From the NCBI RefSeq assembly GCF_015277775.1, contig NZ_CP063849.1, positions 5,471,501-5,535,500 of the forward strand: DNA of 64,000 nucleotides. The letters are read 5' to 3'. This document shows, one piece after another, positions 1 through 8,552 of this stretch (the stretch's first letter is position 1; each line of letters opens with the position of its first letter). Source of the DNA: Paludibaculum fermentans (lineage in GTDB: Bacteria > Acidobacteriota > Terriglobia > Bryobacterales > Bryobacteraceae). Under the pieces are notes generated by a model. The model saw only the letters and a list, made by a program, of their open reading frames with translations. It was not told the DNA's origin and did not search any database. The translations under genes were made by a program, and so were the position numbers.

Positions 1-156
1 CTGGACGTCGTAGTGCAGGAAGCAGAACGACTGGCCGCCACCGTCGGTTGCGACGGCGAAGAGCATCTGAACCCATTGGAGGGTGGAGTAGCCGTTGACG
101 GTCCGGTAGACGCCATTGAACGTCTGAACGCCGCCGGAGCCGGTTTCGGGCGAGAC
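1..156 (-). repeat. Truncated copy of the GGGQPFC-VHYD module at the end of the RCC1 protein
   Basis: Translation of the last visible codons gives VSPETGSG, then LQWVQMLFAVATDGGGQSFC and FLHYD before the sequence ends. This matches, residue by residue, the start of the module repeated in the two secreted proteins at 48.3-52.1 kb (VSPPSGAG, then LGWAQMLFAVATDGGGQPFC and FVHYD). The first of the two conserved cysteines is at 22-24; the second would lie outside the window. Confidence 0.85.
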
Positions 157-3100
157 CGACATGGTGGTGACCGGCAGAAGGATGCCAGGCTGCAGCAGAC
201 CCTGGACGCCAGAGGTGCTGGTGGCCGGGGAAGCGATGCCGAACTGGCCGAACGAGTTGCTGCCCCAGCCGCGGACGAAGCCGTCCGTCTTCCAGCCGAT
301 GCTGTGCGTGCCGCCGGCCGCGATGGCCAGGCCGCCGTACATGCCGACGGTCATCGTGGGGACAAAGCGAGTGGTGTTGGTGGTGTCGCCCAATTGGCCG
401 CTGGTGTTCAAGCCCCAGGCCCAAACGGAGCCATCCGCCTTCAGTGCCAGACTGTGAGCGTTGCCGGCCGAGATAGCCACAACCCCGGTCAGCCCGTCCG
501 CGCGGGAGAGGGTGACCCGGTTGCTGCTCGTGCCGTCTCCAACCTGGCCGGAAGTGTTGAGACCCCAGCCCCAAACGGTTCCATCGCTTCTCAGCGCCAG
601 TCCGTGGGAAGCGCCGGCTGCGATGGCGATAATGCCCGCGAGTCCGGGGACCTGGACGGGCGTCAGTTTCCTGGTCAGGGTGCCGTCGCCCAGCTGTCCG
701 CTGGTGTTGTTACCCCAGGACCAAACCGTACCGTCGGACTTCAGCGCAAGGCTGAAGCCGTCGCCGGCGGCCACGGAAACCATGCTGGTGAGGCCGGTGA
801 CCTGGACAGGCGCGAGGCGGGTGGACTGAGTGTTGTCTCCGATCGCACCATTTGTGTTCGCGCCCCAGGCCCAAACCGTACCGTCGCTCTTGCGGGCCAA
901 GCTGTGATCCTTGCCGCCGGCAACCCGCGTCACGCCGGTCAAGCCGGTGACGGTGACTGGCGACAGGCGGGTGGTGGAGGAACCATCACCCAACTGGCCG
1001 GTCGAGTTGAGGCCGAAGCTGCGGACCGTTCCGTCCTTCAGAACCACAAGGGTATGTGACCAGCCCGCCGCTACGCCGAGGATGTTGGTCAACCCGGGGA
1101 CCTGCACCGGCGTGGGGCGGTCGGTGGTGGTGCCATCGCCGAGTTCGCCGTTCGCATTGCCGCCACTGCCCCAGAGGGTCCCATCGTTATACAGCACCAG
1201 GGAGTGATCCTGGGCCGCCGCCAGGCGTTGCCCCAGCGTGCTGGGCGTCGGCGCCGGGTAGAAGCAGGGTGTTTCCGCCGCCGTCACGGCGAAGGTGTTG
1301 AAGTAGGGAGTCGCGCTGCCGCGGCCCAGTTCGCCGCGTTCGTTGTCGCCAGCGGTGATGACGCTGCCGTCCGAGAGGCGGATCAGGCTGTGGAAGGCGC
1401 CGGCGCCGGCGGCAACCGCCGTGGTTACGCCGCTGACGGCCGTCGGAACCAGAGCGTCAGAGAAATTGCCCTGTCCGAGAGCGCCGTAGACGCTGTAGCC
1501 CCAAGTCCAGGCGGTACCGTCGGACTTGATGGCAATCGTGTGATAGCCTCCACCGGCGATTTCCGTCGCGCCGGTCAGCGTGCCGGAGCGCACGGGAGCA
1601 GACTTGGCGACCAAAGTGTTGTCGCCCAACTGGCCGTGATTGTTCGCACCCCAGGCCCAGACTGAACCATCGAGCTTCACCGCAATGCTGTGGAAGCTGC
1701 CCGCTGCGACGGTTTCCGCCACGAAGCTGAGAATGGCTTTCGGCGTGAGGCGGGAAGTAGTGGTGCCGTCGCCCAGCTGGCCAACCGTATTGAGGCCCCA
1801 GGCGTAGACCGTGCCGTCGCTCTTGCGCGCCAAGCTGTGGGAGTCGCCGGCGGCGATTGCCGTGATGCCGGTGAGTCCGGAGACCTGTACCGGGCTCTGC
1901 CGCGTGGTGGTCGAGCCGTCACCCAACTGGCCCGCGCCGTTGAAGCCCCAGGCCCAGACGGTGCCGTCGTTCTTCAGCGCCAGGGTGTGATACTGGCCCG
2001 CGGCGACTGCAATGACGCCAGTCAAGCCGGGCACCATAATCGGCACGCTGCGGCTGGTATTGATCGAGGCGCCGTTGCCCAACTGGCCCTGTCCGTCGTC
2101 GCCCCATGTCCAGACCGTTTGATCCGATCTGACGGCCACACTGTGATTGGAGCCAGTGGCGACCGAAATGACGCCAGTGATGGCAACGCAGGTGGGGTCC
2201 AGGCGGGCGTGGACGGTTCCGTCACCCAACTGTCCATACTGATTCTCACCCCAGGCGCTGACCGAGCCGTCGGCCTTCAGCGAGATGCTGTGGTTGGCGT
2301 AGCCGCGGAGTGTGCCGGTGTTCGCACCAATTGCCTTGAGAGGACCACTGGCGGCCGATACCGCGGCCAGCGTAGTACCGTTCGCAGCCAGCGCCCGGTT
2401 GGCCCTGATGGCCGAGGCGGTGGCGTTCTGGGATTCAATCGAGGCCGCATCGGCGGAGATGACCGCCACGGCCCAACCGGCTTTGGCATCGAGTACGACG
2501 CCATCAAACTGATATTCGCTGTTCGTCCCGTCCTGGATGAGGGTCAAGGTGCTGTTCACGGCGGTCACTGACCGCGACGTGAGCGAGTTGCCCAACCATT
2601 TGGCGTCCACCAGGGGGCTCGGATCTTCCTGCTGGAACCGGCGCTTCAGCTCAGCGGAGCTCTTCGTCAGTTCGTCGCCGCCCAGGATGCGAGCGGAGGA
2701 GGATTCAGACCGGCCGTCAGTACCCCAAGCCCAAACTTGGCCCTGCGCGTCACGGGCGTAACCAAGGTTTCCGTACACGGCCACGGCCTCGATGCCGGAG
2801 AGTCCCTTCACCTGCATGGGTGAAGAGATCAGCTTGCGCGACTCGCCGGGGACAATGCCGTTCCAGTTCGAACCGAAGGCCCAGACCGTGCCATCGGCGC
2901 GTAGCGCGATGGAGAAGAGCTGGCCGGCGGCGATCATGCGGACGTTCGTCAACCCGGGGACAACCCCGGGGACAGCGCGATTCGCCAGGGTGCCGCTGCC
3001 GAGCTGGCCTTCCGTGTTCGCTCCCCACGCCAAAATTGTTCCATCCTGCTGCAAAGCCAGGGAGTGCTGGGCACCCGCCGCGACAGCGGTGACGCCGGAA

Positions 3101-3432
3101 ACGCCGGCCACCTGACTCCATGTATTGCGCTGTTGAAGATCTCCAGTTCCTAGTTGTCCCTGGGCGTTGCTACCCCAGGACCAAACCGCCCCGTCCACGG
3201 TTCGAACCAGGATATGACCGCCGGTTTCGGGCACCGCCAGGTTCCGCGCCCCGGCGACTGTCCCGATGGAACGAAACGAGTACTGGGCGTTCTGCCCCGT
3301 ATTTTCCTGTAGAATCTGAATCCGTTCCGCACCTGACGCCTGCACTGATAGCGCAGCCAGTGTGAATACGGTCGCGACGATGCCTCCGGCTGTGGGTAAA
3401 CCCCTGAACAGTAGTGATTTGTGTTTGATCAA
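1..3432 (-). CDS. Secreted RCC1-repeat protein, 3' end beyond the window
   Basis: The frame was read directly from the minus strand in sections and stays open to the left edge, so only the first ~1144 residues are present. The start is a TTG at 3432 with GGAGGAG eight bases upstream. A signal peptide follows (hydrophobic TAGGIVATVFTLAALSVQA). About 18 RCC1 units of ~50 residues can be counted from the recurring WGxNxxGQLG signature, for example AWGENQYGQLGD near 2240. Four units lie N-terminal, a ~130-residue non-RCC1 insertion follows (about 2690-2300), then 14 more, enough for two seven-bladed propellers. The protein then changes into a different module at the left edge (see 1-156). RCC1 propellers are protein-interaction scaffolds; a surface or periplasmic role is inferred. 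Function is unknown. Confidence 0.85.
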   Translation of the reverse strand, partial: MIKHKSLLFRGLPTAGGIVATVFTLAALSVQASGAERIQILQENTGQNAQYSFRSIGTVAGARNLAVPETGGHILVRTVDGAVWSWGSNAQGQLGTGDLQQRNTWSQVAGVSGVTAVAAGAQHSLALQQDGTILAWGANTEGQLGSGTLANRAVPGVVPGLTNVRMIAAGQLFSIALRADGTVWAFGSNWNGIVPGESRKLISSPMQVKGLSGIEAVAVYGNLGYARDAQGQVWAWGTDGRSESSSARILGGDELTKSSAELKRRFQQEDPSPLVDAKWLGNSLTSRSVTAVNSTLTLIQDGTNSEYQFDGVVLDAKAGWAVAVISADAASIESQNATASAIRANRALAANGTTLAAVSAASGPLKAIGANTGTLRGYANHSISLKADGSVSAWGENQYGQLGDGTVHARLDPTCVAITGVISVATGSNHSVAVRSDQTVWTWGDDGQGQLGNGASINTSRSVPIMVPGLTGVIAVAAGQYHTLALKNDGTVWAWGFNGAGQLGDGSTTTRQSPVQVSGLTGITAIAAGDSHSLARKSDGTVYAWGLNTVGQLGDGTTTSRLTPKAILSFVAETVAAGSFHSIAVKLDGSVWAWGANNHGQLGDNTLVAKSAPVRSGTLTGATEIAGGGYHTIAIKSDGTAWTWGYSVYGALGQGNFSDALVPTAVSGVTTAVAAGAGAFHSLIRLSDGSVITAGDNERGELGRGSATPYFNTFAVTAAETPCFYPAPTPSTLGQRLAAAQDHSLVLYNDGTLWGSGGNANGELGDGTTTDRPTPVQVPGLTNILGVAAGWSHTLVVLKDGTVRSFGLNSTGQLGDGSSTTRLSPVTVTGLTGVTRVAGGKDHSLARKSDGTVWAWGANTNGAIGDNTQSTRLAPVQVTGLTSMVSVAAGDGFSLALKSDGTVWSWGNNTSGQLGDGTLTRKLTPVQVPGLAGIIAIAAGASHGLALRSDGTVWGWGLNTSGQVGDGTSSNRVTLSRADGLTGVVAISAGNAHSLALKADGSVWAWGLNTSGQLGDTTNTTRFVPTMTVGMYGGLAIAAGGTHSIGWKTDGFVRGWGSNSFGQFGIASPATSTSGVQGLLQPGILLPVTTMSVSPETGSGGVQTFNGVYRTVNGYSTLQWVQMLFAVATDGGGQSFCFLHYDVQ

Positions 3433-3637
3433 TCTGACTTCTCCTCCGCCCCGCACACTCAAGAACCGCTCTGAGGGTAGGCACACCTCCCCCAGGCAAT
3501 CAGTATAAGGTTAATCGCTGTGCCCGGGCCTGTCAATTGAGGGCCTTACCAGTACGGCACAGTATTCCGCCTAAACAATACGGAGTGAATTCAGAATGAT
3601 CCGGCTTTCGCCGTGGCAGAAATGGCGAAATACCGCG

Positions 3638-5635
3638 TCAGCGGACGCGGCTCCGGCGGCGCACCGGCTCAGGTTCCGTGAGATGGCCATTCATCAGCCA
3701 GAACGAGCAGCCGTCCGCGTTCAAAATCCCCCGGCCGTGCAGAAAATGAACTGGCAAAAACGGCTTCCAACTGGAATTCCAGAGCAGAAAAGCGGCCAGC
3801 ATATACTGTTCGTTGTAGTAACGAATGTCAAAATGCTCGGGGTACTCTTCAGGCAAATAGATATCGTGAACGTGCACCAGCACGCCCTTGGGCAGCATGG
3901 GCATGACGCGCAGGAAGAAGTGCGTGACGTCGGAGTCGTGGAAGCAGATATGGCTGCCGTCGAAGAAGACGAAGTCGCCCGGCTGCAGGCTGGCGAAATA
4001 CTCCAGCGGCGTGGCGATCAGGCTCTCCTCGCGCACCTCGTCGGCCACGGCTTTGATGGACAACCGGGGGGACGGGTCGATGCAGGTGATCTGCGTCTTG
4101 AGCTTCCCGTCGCGAATCGCCTTGCGCAGGAACCGGGTGCTGTTCCCGCTGCCGATCTCGACAATGCGGCCCGGCACGTAGGCCCGTATCAGCGCGTAGG
4201 CGGCGCGCGCGTCCATCCCGGTAAAGAAGATGTTCTTCCAGAACGGCGAGACCTCGTCGGTGGGATCGGCCAATTCGTCGGCTACGTCAGGCAGTTCCAG
4301 GAACGGCTCGAGCCGGGTGTGGAGCTCCTCATACGCCCAGATCCTGGTCTCGAGCAGTGAGGTGATGGCGGCGTAAGGGTCGCGGCCCTTTTCCCGGGGC
4401 ACGACTTCTTCGTAGTCGATTGGGACAATCAGCGCCGGCACATTGGTTTGCGGCATCAACGTACGATTCTGGTAATCGACGAAGCAATAATGCTCCAATA
4501 CCAACGCTTTGATGTAGGCCAACTCCTCCTCGCAAGGGGGACCCGGCGGTACATAGGGTGCAATCTCCTCGGCGGGAGGCTCACCGATCTCAGCCAATTC
4601 GCCCGACTCTCCGACGGACGCTTCCCCTTCGGGCGCGGGCTCCTCGCTGGGTAGGGCAGCTTCTAATATGGGTTCCGGCTCGGGCTCCTCGATGGGGGCG
4701 GGCGGGGGTTCAGGCTCCTGGATGGGCGGGGGGGCTGGTTCAGGGTCCGCGACGGGCGGCGGCTCCGGAGCCGGCTCCTCGACGGGGGTGGGCTCTTCGA
4801 CGGCAGGTTCCTCGACGGCGGGCTCCTCGATTTCGCCAGCCTCCACGGGCGGCGCAACCAGTTCCGGATCCGGTGCGGGATCGTTGAGGTGAACGGCTCT
4901 CAGGTTGAGACCGGATTCGTAGGCGGCAATGACCTCTTCGATGGGGCCATCCATGCGCAGTACGCCCTCGTCCAGCCAGATCGCGCGCTGGCACAGCTCC
5001 CGAACCGTCGCGGCGGCGTGGGAGACGCACAGTATCGTCTTGCCGGCCTGGTGCAGCTTGTAGATGCGTTCGACACATTTGTCCTGGAAGGCGCGGTCGC
5101 CCACGGCAAGAACCTCGTCGATGATGAGGAAGTCCGGGTCGACACAGACGGCGACGGAGAAGGCCAGACGCATCACCATGCCCGACGAGTATGACCGGAC
5201 AGGCTCGTGCACAAAATCGCCGATTCCCGAGAACTCGATGATTTCGTCCATCAGCTCTTCGGTCCGCTGGCGGGAGACACCCAGGACGGAGGCGTTCAGG
5301 TGGATGTTTTCTATCCCGGTCAGGTCGGAATGGAAACCGGAACCGAGCTGTAGCAGGGCGGCACCGCGGCCGTTGACAATGATCTGCCCGGAGTCGGGAT
5401 CGACCAGGCCGGCGACGAGGCCGAGCAGGGTACTTTTGCCCGCGCCATTGCGGCCGATGATGGCGACGCTTTCGCCGGGGTTCACTTCGAACGAGACATC
5501 CCGCAGCGCCTGAAAGCGCTCCGGCCGATGCCGCGTCATCAACTCCTTGAGGTGACTGCGCAATAGCCGCCGGGGCTTGTGCATGACAAAGCTCTTGGAG
5601 ACGTTTCGGACGGTGACAATGGGTGAAGTAGTCAC
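3638..5635 (-). CDS. Polysaccharide ABC exporter ATPase (Wzt-like) fused to a class I methyltransferase
   Basis: The N-terminal ~250 residues are an ABC ATPase: Walker A GRNGAGKST (about 61-69), signature YSSGM (~149), Walker B FLIIDEVLAVGD (~169) and H-loop VSHA. A ~110-residue Pro/Glu-rich linker (~253-363, repeated EEPAVEEP and PEPPP units) follows. Residues ~480-640 resemble a SAM methyltransferase, with motif I VEIGSGNSTRF, an FFDGSH strand and VHVHDI, as in the Methyltransf_24 family. Ordinary Wzt proteins carry a glycan-binding C-terminal domain instead. The GTG at 5635 lies five bases after the permease stop and gives a normal Wzt start; a TTG at 5671, overlapping the permease, is the alternative. 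Neither has a good ribosome site. Likely role: energising glycan export, possibly coupled to chain capping by methylation (inference). Confidence 0.85.
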   Translation of the reverse strand: MTTSPIVTVRNVSKSFVMHKPRRLLRSHLKELMTRHRPERFQALRDVSFEVNPGESVAIIGRNGAGKSTLLGLVAGLVDPDSGQIIVNGRGAALLQLGSGFHSDLTGIENIHLNASVLGVSRQRTEELMDEIIEFSGIGDFVHEPVRSYSSGMVMRLAFSVAVCVDPDFLIIDEVLAVGDRAFQDKCVERIYKLHQAGKTILCVSHAAATVRELCQRAIWLDEGVLRMDGPIEEVIAAYESGLNLRAVHLNDPAPDPELVAPPVEAGEIEEPAVEEPAVEEPTPVEEPAPEPPPVADPEPAPPPIQEPEPPPAPIEEPEPEPILEAALPSEEPAPEGEASVGESGELAEIGEPPAEEIAPYVPPGPPCEEELAYIKALVLEHYCFVDYQNRTLMPQTNVPALIVPIDYEEVVPREKGRDPYAAITSLLETRIWAYEELHTRLEPFLELPDVADELADPTDEVSPFWKNIFFTGMDARAAYALIRAYVPGRIVEIGSGNSTRFLRKAIRDGKLKTQITCIDPSPRLSIKAVADEVREESLIATPLEYFASLQPGDFVFFDGSHICFHDSDVTHFFLRVMPMLPKGVLVHVHDIYLPEEYPEHFDIRYYNEQYMLAAFLLWNSSWKPFLPVHFLHGRGILNADGCSFWLMNGHLTEPEPVRRRSRVR

Positions 5636-5640
5636 AGCGG

Positions 5641-6405
5641 TTACAGGTAGTCGTAGAACTGACGTTTCCAATGCCGGAAGGTGAACGACCCGACGGCTAA
5701 AGTGCCGAATGAGACCAGGGCAAGTTTCAGCAGCAGCTCACCGGACGGAGCCACGCCCTCTAAAAGGATATTCCGGGAAGCAAGCACCAGCGCAGCCACC
5801 GGGTTGTACTGATACAAAGGCTGGAGTTGCGGGGGGATTGCGCTAAACGGGTAGAAGATAGGGACCAGCCAAAACATGACTAGGTTGACTGACTCCACAA
5901 CGTAGCGCGTATCCCGGATGAAGACGGCGAGCGTTCCCGTGATCAGGCCCAGGCCGCAGACAAAGGCGATCTCCAGGCCCCAGACCACCGGCAGCAGGAG
6001 CCAGTAGCGATTGACGCCATAGCCAAAGAACAGGACCAAGGCGAAGAGCAAAGCCACCTGCGCAGCCATGTTCAGCGCCGTCGAGAGCACAGCCGTGAGC
6101 GGGATCATCTCGCGCGGCACATTGACGCGCTTGATGAAATCGGCGCTTTCCACGATGGAGGCGCTGGAGGTGGCCCAGGCGAGGCTGAAGAAGTTGTAGG
6201 GCACCATGCCCGTCAGGACAAAGACCGCGAAATGATCGACGGTCTTGTTCGGGAAGATCATGGTGAAGACAAAGGTGAGAATCCCCATCATCACCAGGGG
6301 ATTCAGCAGGGACCACAACATGCCCAGGGACATGTTGCGATACCTGACCTTGAAGTCCTTCAGGACCAGGTTCCGGACGAGATACAGCAGGTCGCCTCGC
6401 CACAT
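5641..6405 (-). CDS. ABC-2 type polysaccharide export permease (Wzm-like)
   Basis: 254 residues, the usual size for Wzm/KpsM-type permeases. The N-terminus has the amphipathic entry typical of the family (LVLKDFKVRYRNMSLGMLWS), followed by about six hydrophobic segments (e.g. LVMMGILTFVFTMIF and AALNMAAQ-type helices) and a C-terminal basic tail FRHWKRQFYDYL. It sits directly upstream of its ATPase partner. The pair would form an inner-membrane exporter of an undecaprenyl-linked glycan made by the glycosyltransferases upstream in the same direction. The ATG at 6405 has only weak ribosome-binding complementarity. Confidence 0.9.
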   Translation of the reverse strand: MWRGDLLYLVRNLVLKDFKVRYRNMSLGMLWSLLNPLVMMGILTFVFTMIFPNKTVDHFAVFVLTGMVPYNFFSLAWATSSASIVESADFIKRVNVPREMIPLTAVLSTALNMAAQVALLFALVLFFGYGVNRYWLLLPVVWGLEIAFVCGLGLITGTLAVFIRDTRYVVESVNLVMFWLVPIFYPFSAIPPQLQPLYQYNPVAALVLASRNILLEGVAPSGELLLKLALVSFGTLAVGSFTFRHWKRQFYDYL

Positions 6406-6482
6406 AAGTCCGCTAGAGTCCGCTCTTTGGCCCGGTCAGCCTCGTGGTGCCGGGAACCCGGCCGCGCCTCGGCCCGGCGGGG

Positions 6483-7424
6483 CTAGACATTTGAATATCT
6501 CCGGGCTCTGAGGATCGTGAATGCCTTTTTGAGTTCATTGATACCCTCCGGCAGCGAGACCGCCGGCTGGAAGCCAGTGGCTTCAATCTTCGCATTCGAA
6601 ACGATGTAATCACGCTTGTCCGGATCTTCGCCTATGGGCGCCTCCAAATAGGAGAAGCCCGGAATCAGCTTCTTGATCTCCGCGCACAGCTCGAGCTTGG
6701 ACAGATTGGCGTCGCTCAGGCCGACGTTATACGGCTGCTCCTTCATGGCGTCGAAGCGCGCCATCACATGTTGGAAGGCGCGCGCCACATCGCGGATGTG
6801 GATGTAGTTCCGCTTGAAGTGGCCCTCAAAGATCACCAGCGAGCGGTCGGTGACGGCGCGGTGGACGAAGTCGTTCACCAGCAGGTCGATGCGCATGCGG
6901 GGGGAGACGCCGAACACGGTCGCCAACCGCAGGGAGACGCCGTTGCCGGCATCCAGCACCTGCCGCTCGGCTTCCACCTTGTCCCTCGCGTATTGGGAGA
7001 TCGGCTTGAGCGGAGACTCTTCCGTACAGTAATTCGATGCTTCTCCAACTCCGTAACCGCTGTTGGTGCAGGGATAAAGGATCCATTGCTGCTTGGACCG
7101 CAGCTTCAGCAGCGATTGGATGCCTTCCAGGTTGGTGGTCCGGGCCGCAATGCGGTCAGCGTCGCAGACCGGCGCGCCCACCAGGGCCGCCAGGGCGATG
7201 ATGATGTCGGCGGAACCGATGGCGTCGCGCAGCACCCGTTCATCCCGGCAGTCGCCGCGAATGATCTGAAAGTCGGGATGCCAGCAGTTCTCCAGGAGAC
7301 TGGGCTGGCCGTACAGGAAGCTGTCGAGCACCGTGACGGCAAAGCCGGCATTGAGAAGTTGCGGCGTCAAAACCGAGCCGATGTAGCCCGCGCCGCCAGT
7401 GATGAGTACTTTTGCTTGAGCCAT
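6483..7424 (-). CDS. NAD-dependent epimerase/dehydratase (extended SDR)
   Basis: 313 residues. The N-terminal Rossmann motif is ITGGAGYIGSVL (residues ~8-19), followed by DSFLYGQPSL and a GDCRD turn typical of extended SDRs. The catalytic YxxxK is in QYARDKVEAE (~150), with a Ser/Thr-rich NSGYG segment before it. The substrate is presumably a nucleotide sugar, given the glycosyltransferases and exporter on either side; the exact substrate cannot be read from sequence. It lies 21 bases after the glycosyltransferase stop at 7446 and appears to be cotranscribed with the ABC exporter genes downstream. The 77 bases before the permease hold a palindrome (6449-6462, GCCGGGAACCCGGC). Confidence 0.85.
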   Translation of the reverse strand: MAQAKVLITGGAGYIGSVLTPQLLNAGFAVTVLDSFLYGQPSLLENCWHPDFQIIRGDCRDERVLRDAIGSADIIIALAALVGAPVCDADRIAARTTNLEGIQSLLKLRSKQQWILYPCTNSGYGVGEASNYCTEESPLKPISQYARDKVEAERQVLDAGNGVSLRLATVFGVSPRMRIDLLVNDFVHRAVTDRSLVIFEGHFKRNYIHIRDVARAFQHVMARFDAMKEQPYNVGLSDANLSKLELCAEIKKLIPGFSYLEAPIGEDPDKRDYIVSNAKIEATGFQPAVSLPEGINELKKAFTILRARRYSNV

Positions 7425-7445
7425 GGTTGGATGTCATCCGGGCGG

Positions 7446-8552
7446 CTAAATCGAGGCGGGCAGCAGCCTGCGCACCCGCTCGAATTGCCGGTCCCAGTTC
7501 AACTCTTCTTTCATTGCGAGATTGCAGTTCGCGACCATCTCGTCGTATTCCGGCGTGCCATACAGCTGCATGGCCCGGGTGAAGGCATCCAGCATGTCCT
7601 GGAAGCCCCAGCCTTTCATGACGATGCCGCACTTGTAGCGCTCGACAACCTGTTTCGGTTGAGGGTGGGGGGCGGTGATGGGCGGAACGCCGGAGGAGAT
7701 GGATTCGAAGAACTTGCACGGACAGGCGAAGGTCTGGTTTTCGTTGGAGGTCTTCCAGATCGTCAGGCTATAAGCGTAATTCGGCCGGGCGGCTTCCAGG
7801 TACTTGGTATCGACAAAGCCCTTGTAGCGGATCTGGCCCCCGGCGTTCACGAGCACTTTCCGGGTTCTCTCGGGCTCCGACCCGCCGATATAGCCATAGA
7901 TGTCGATAGGGAACAACTGCATCCGCGAGTCCCCGTAGTAGTCGACGAAGGTGGCGTTCACGTCGAGCGCACCCGAGTAGTAGATGCGGCCGTTCCGGTC
8001 GGCCGGGGGGATGGGATCTTCCAGATCGGCCAACCGGGTGGGCGAGTTATACGCCAGGGCCACCGGAATCTTCTCGAACCCGCAGCGGCGAATGTCGATG
8101 GCGGCCCGGTTCTCCTCCGGGAACACCACCACATCGATCCACTGGCGGGCATGGCGGTTGAACTCGGGGTCGAAGTTGCCGTAGTAGGTGGTCGACTCCG
8201 TCGCGTGGTAGATCACGAGCGGCGGCTTCTTCGCCAAGCGGAACAAAACAGGGATGTTCCAGGAGCAGCGGATGATCAGGATGCGCGGCTTTAGTTGATT
8301 GATCCGGGCAGCCACCATGGAGACGAACTCGATGCGTCCGGTGGTGCTGCGGAAGTGCGTGGAGGTGGGGATGCGCTCGACATCCAGCCCGCCTTCCAAC
8401 TGGGAGATCGCCTTGTCCTGCTGATCGGGCTCCAGAATCGTGGCCGGGATGCCGTAGAGGTCGACCAGAGAACGGAGCAGCGACAGCGAGTCGAAATTGC
8501 CCGAGCCGACGCTGATATCGGAGACCTGAACGATGCCGCCGGTCGGGGTCAT
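7446..8552 (-). CDS. Glycosyltransferase, GT-B fold
   Basis: 368 residues without a signal peptide. The C-terminal half has the acceptor/donor pattern of GT4-like enzymes: FFESISSGVPPITAPHP (the Glu-containing donor site) after a YSGALDVN strand. The N-terminal half has a Gly-rich SVGSGNFDS start and a VIYHATE strand. The ATG shares four bases (ATGA, 8549-8552) with the stop of the larger glycosyltransferase upstream, which indicates translational coupling. Sugar and acceptor specificity cannot be deduced. Its role is assembly of the glycan exported by the neighbouring ABC system (inference from context). Confidence 0.8.
   Translation of the reverse strand: MTPTGGIVQVSDISVGSGNFDSLSLLRSLVDLYGIPATILEPDQQDKAISQLEGGLDVERIPTSTHFRSTTGRIEFVSMVAARINQLKPRILIIRCSWNIPVLFRLAKKPPLVIYHATESTTYYGNFDPEFNRHARQWIDVVVFPEENRAAIDIRRCGFEKIPVALAYNSPTRLADLEDPIPPADRNGRIYYSGALDVNATFVDYYGDSRMQLFPIDIYGYIGGSEPERTRKVLVNAGGQIRYKGFVDTKYLEAARPNYAYSLTIWKTSNENQTFACPCKFFESISSGVPPITAPHPQPKQVVERYKCGIVMKGWGFQDMLDAFTRAMQLYGTPEYDEMVANCNLAMKEELNWDRQFERVRRLLPASI

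Noticed and set aside
13-2571. Long plus-strand open frames (348, 153 and 293 codons) over the RCC1 gene
   Set aside because: They are the exact antisense of the RCC1 frame; the repeats create regular open frames. No ribosome site or family sequence.
3502-3536. TTGACA and TATACT upstream of the RCC1 gene as a promoter
   Set aside because: The two boxes are 23 bases apart, too far for a sigma70 promoter; only the TATACT might be used.
6768-8294. 508-codon plus-strand frame over the SDR and glycosyltransferase genes
   Set aside because: Antisense to two genes with firm motifs.
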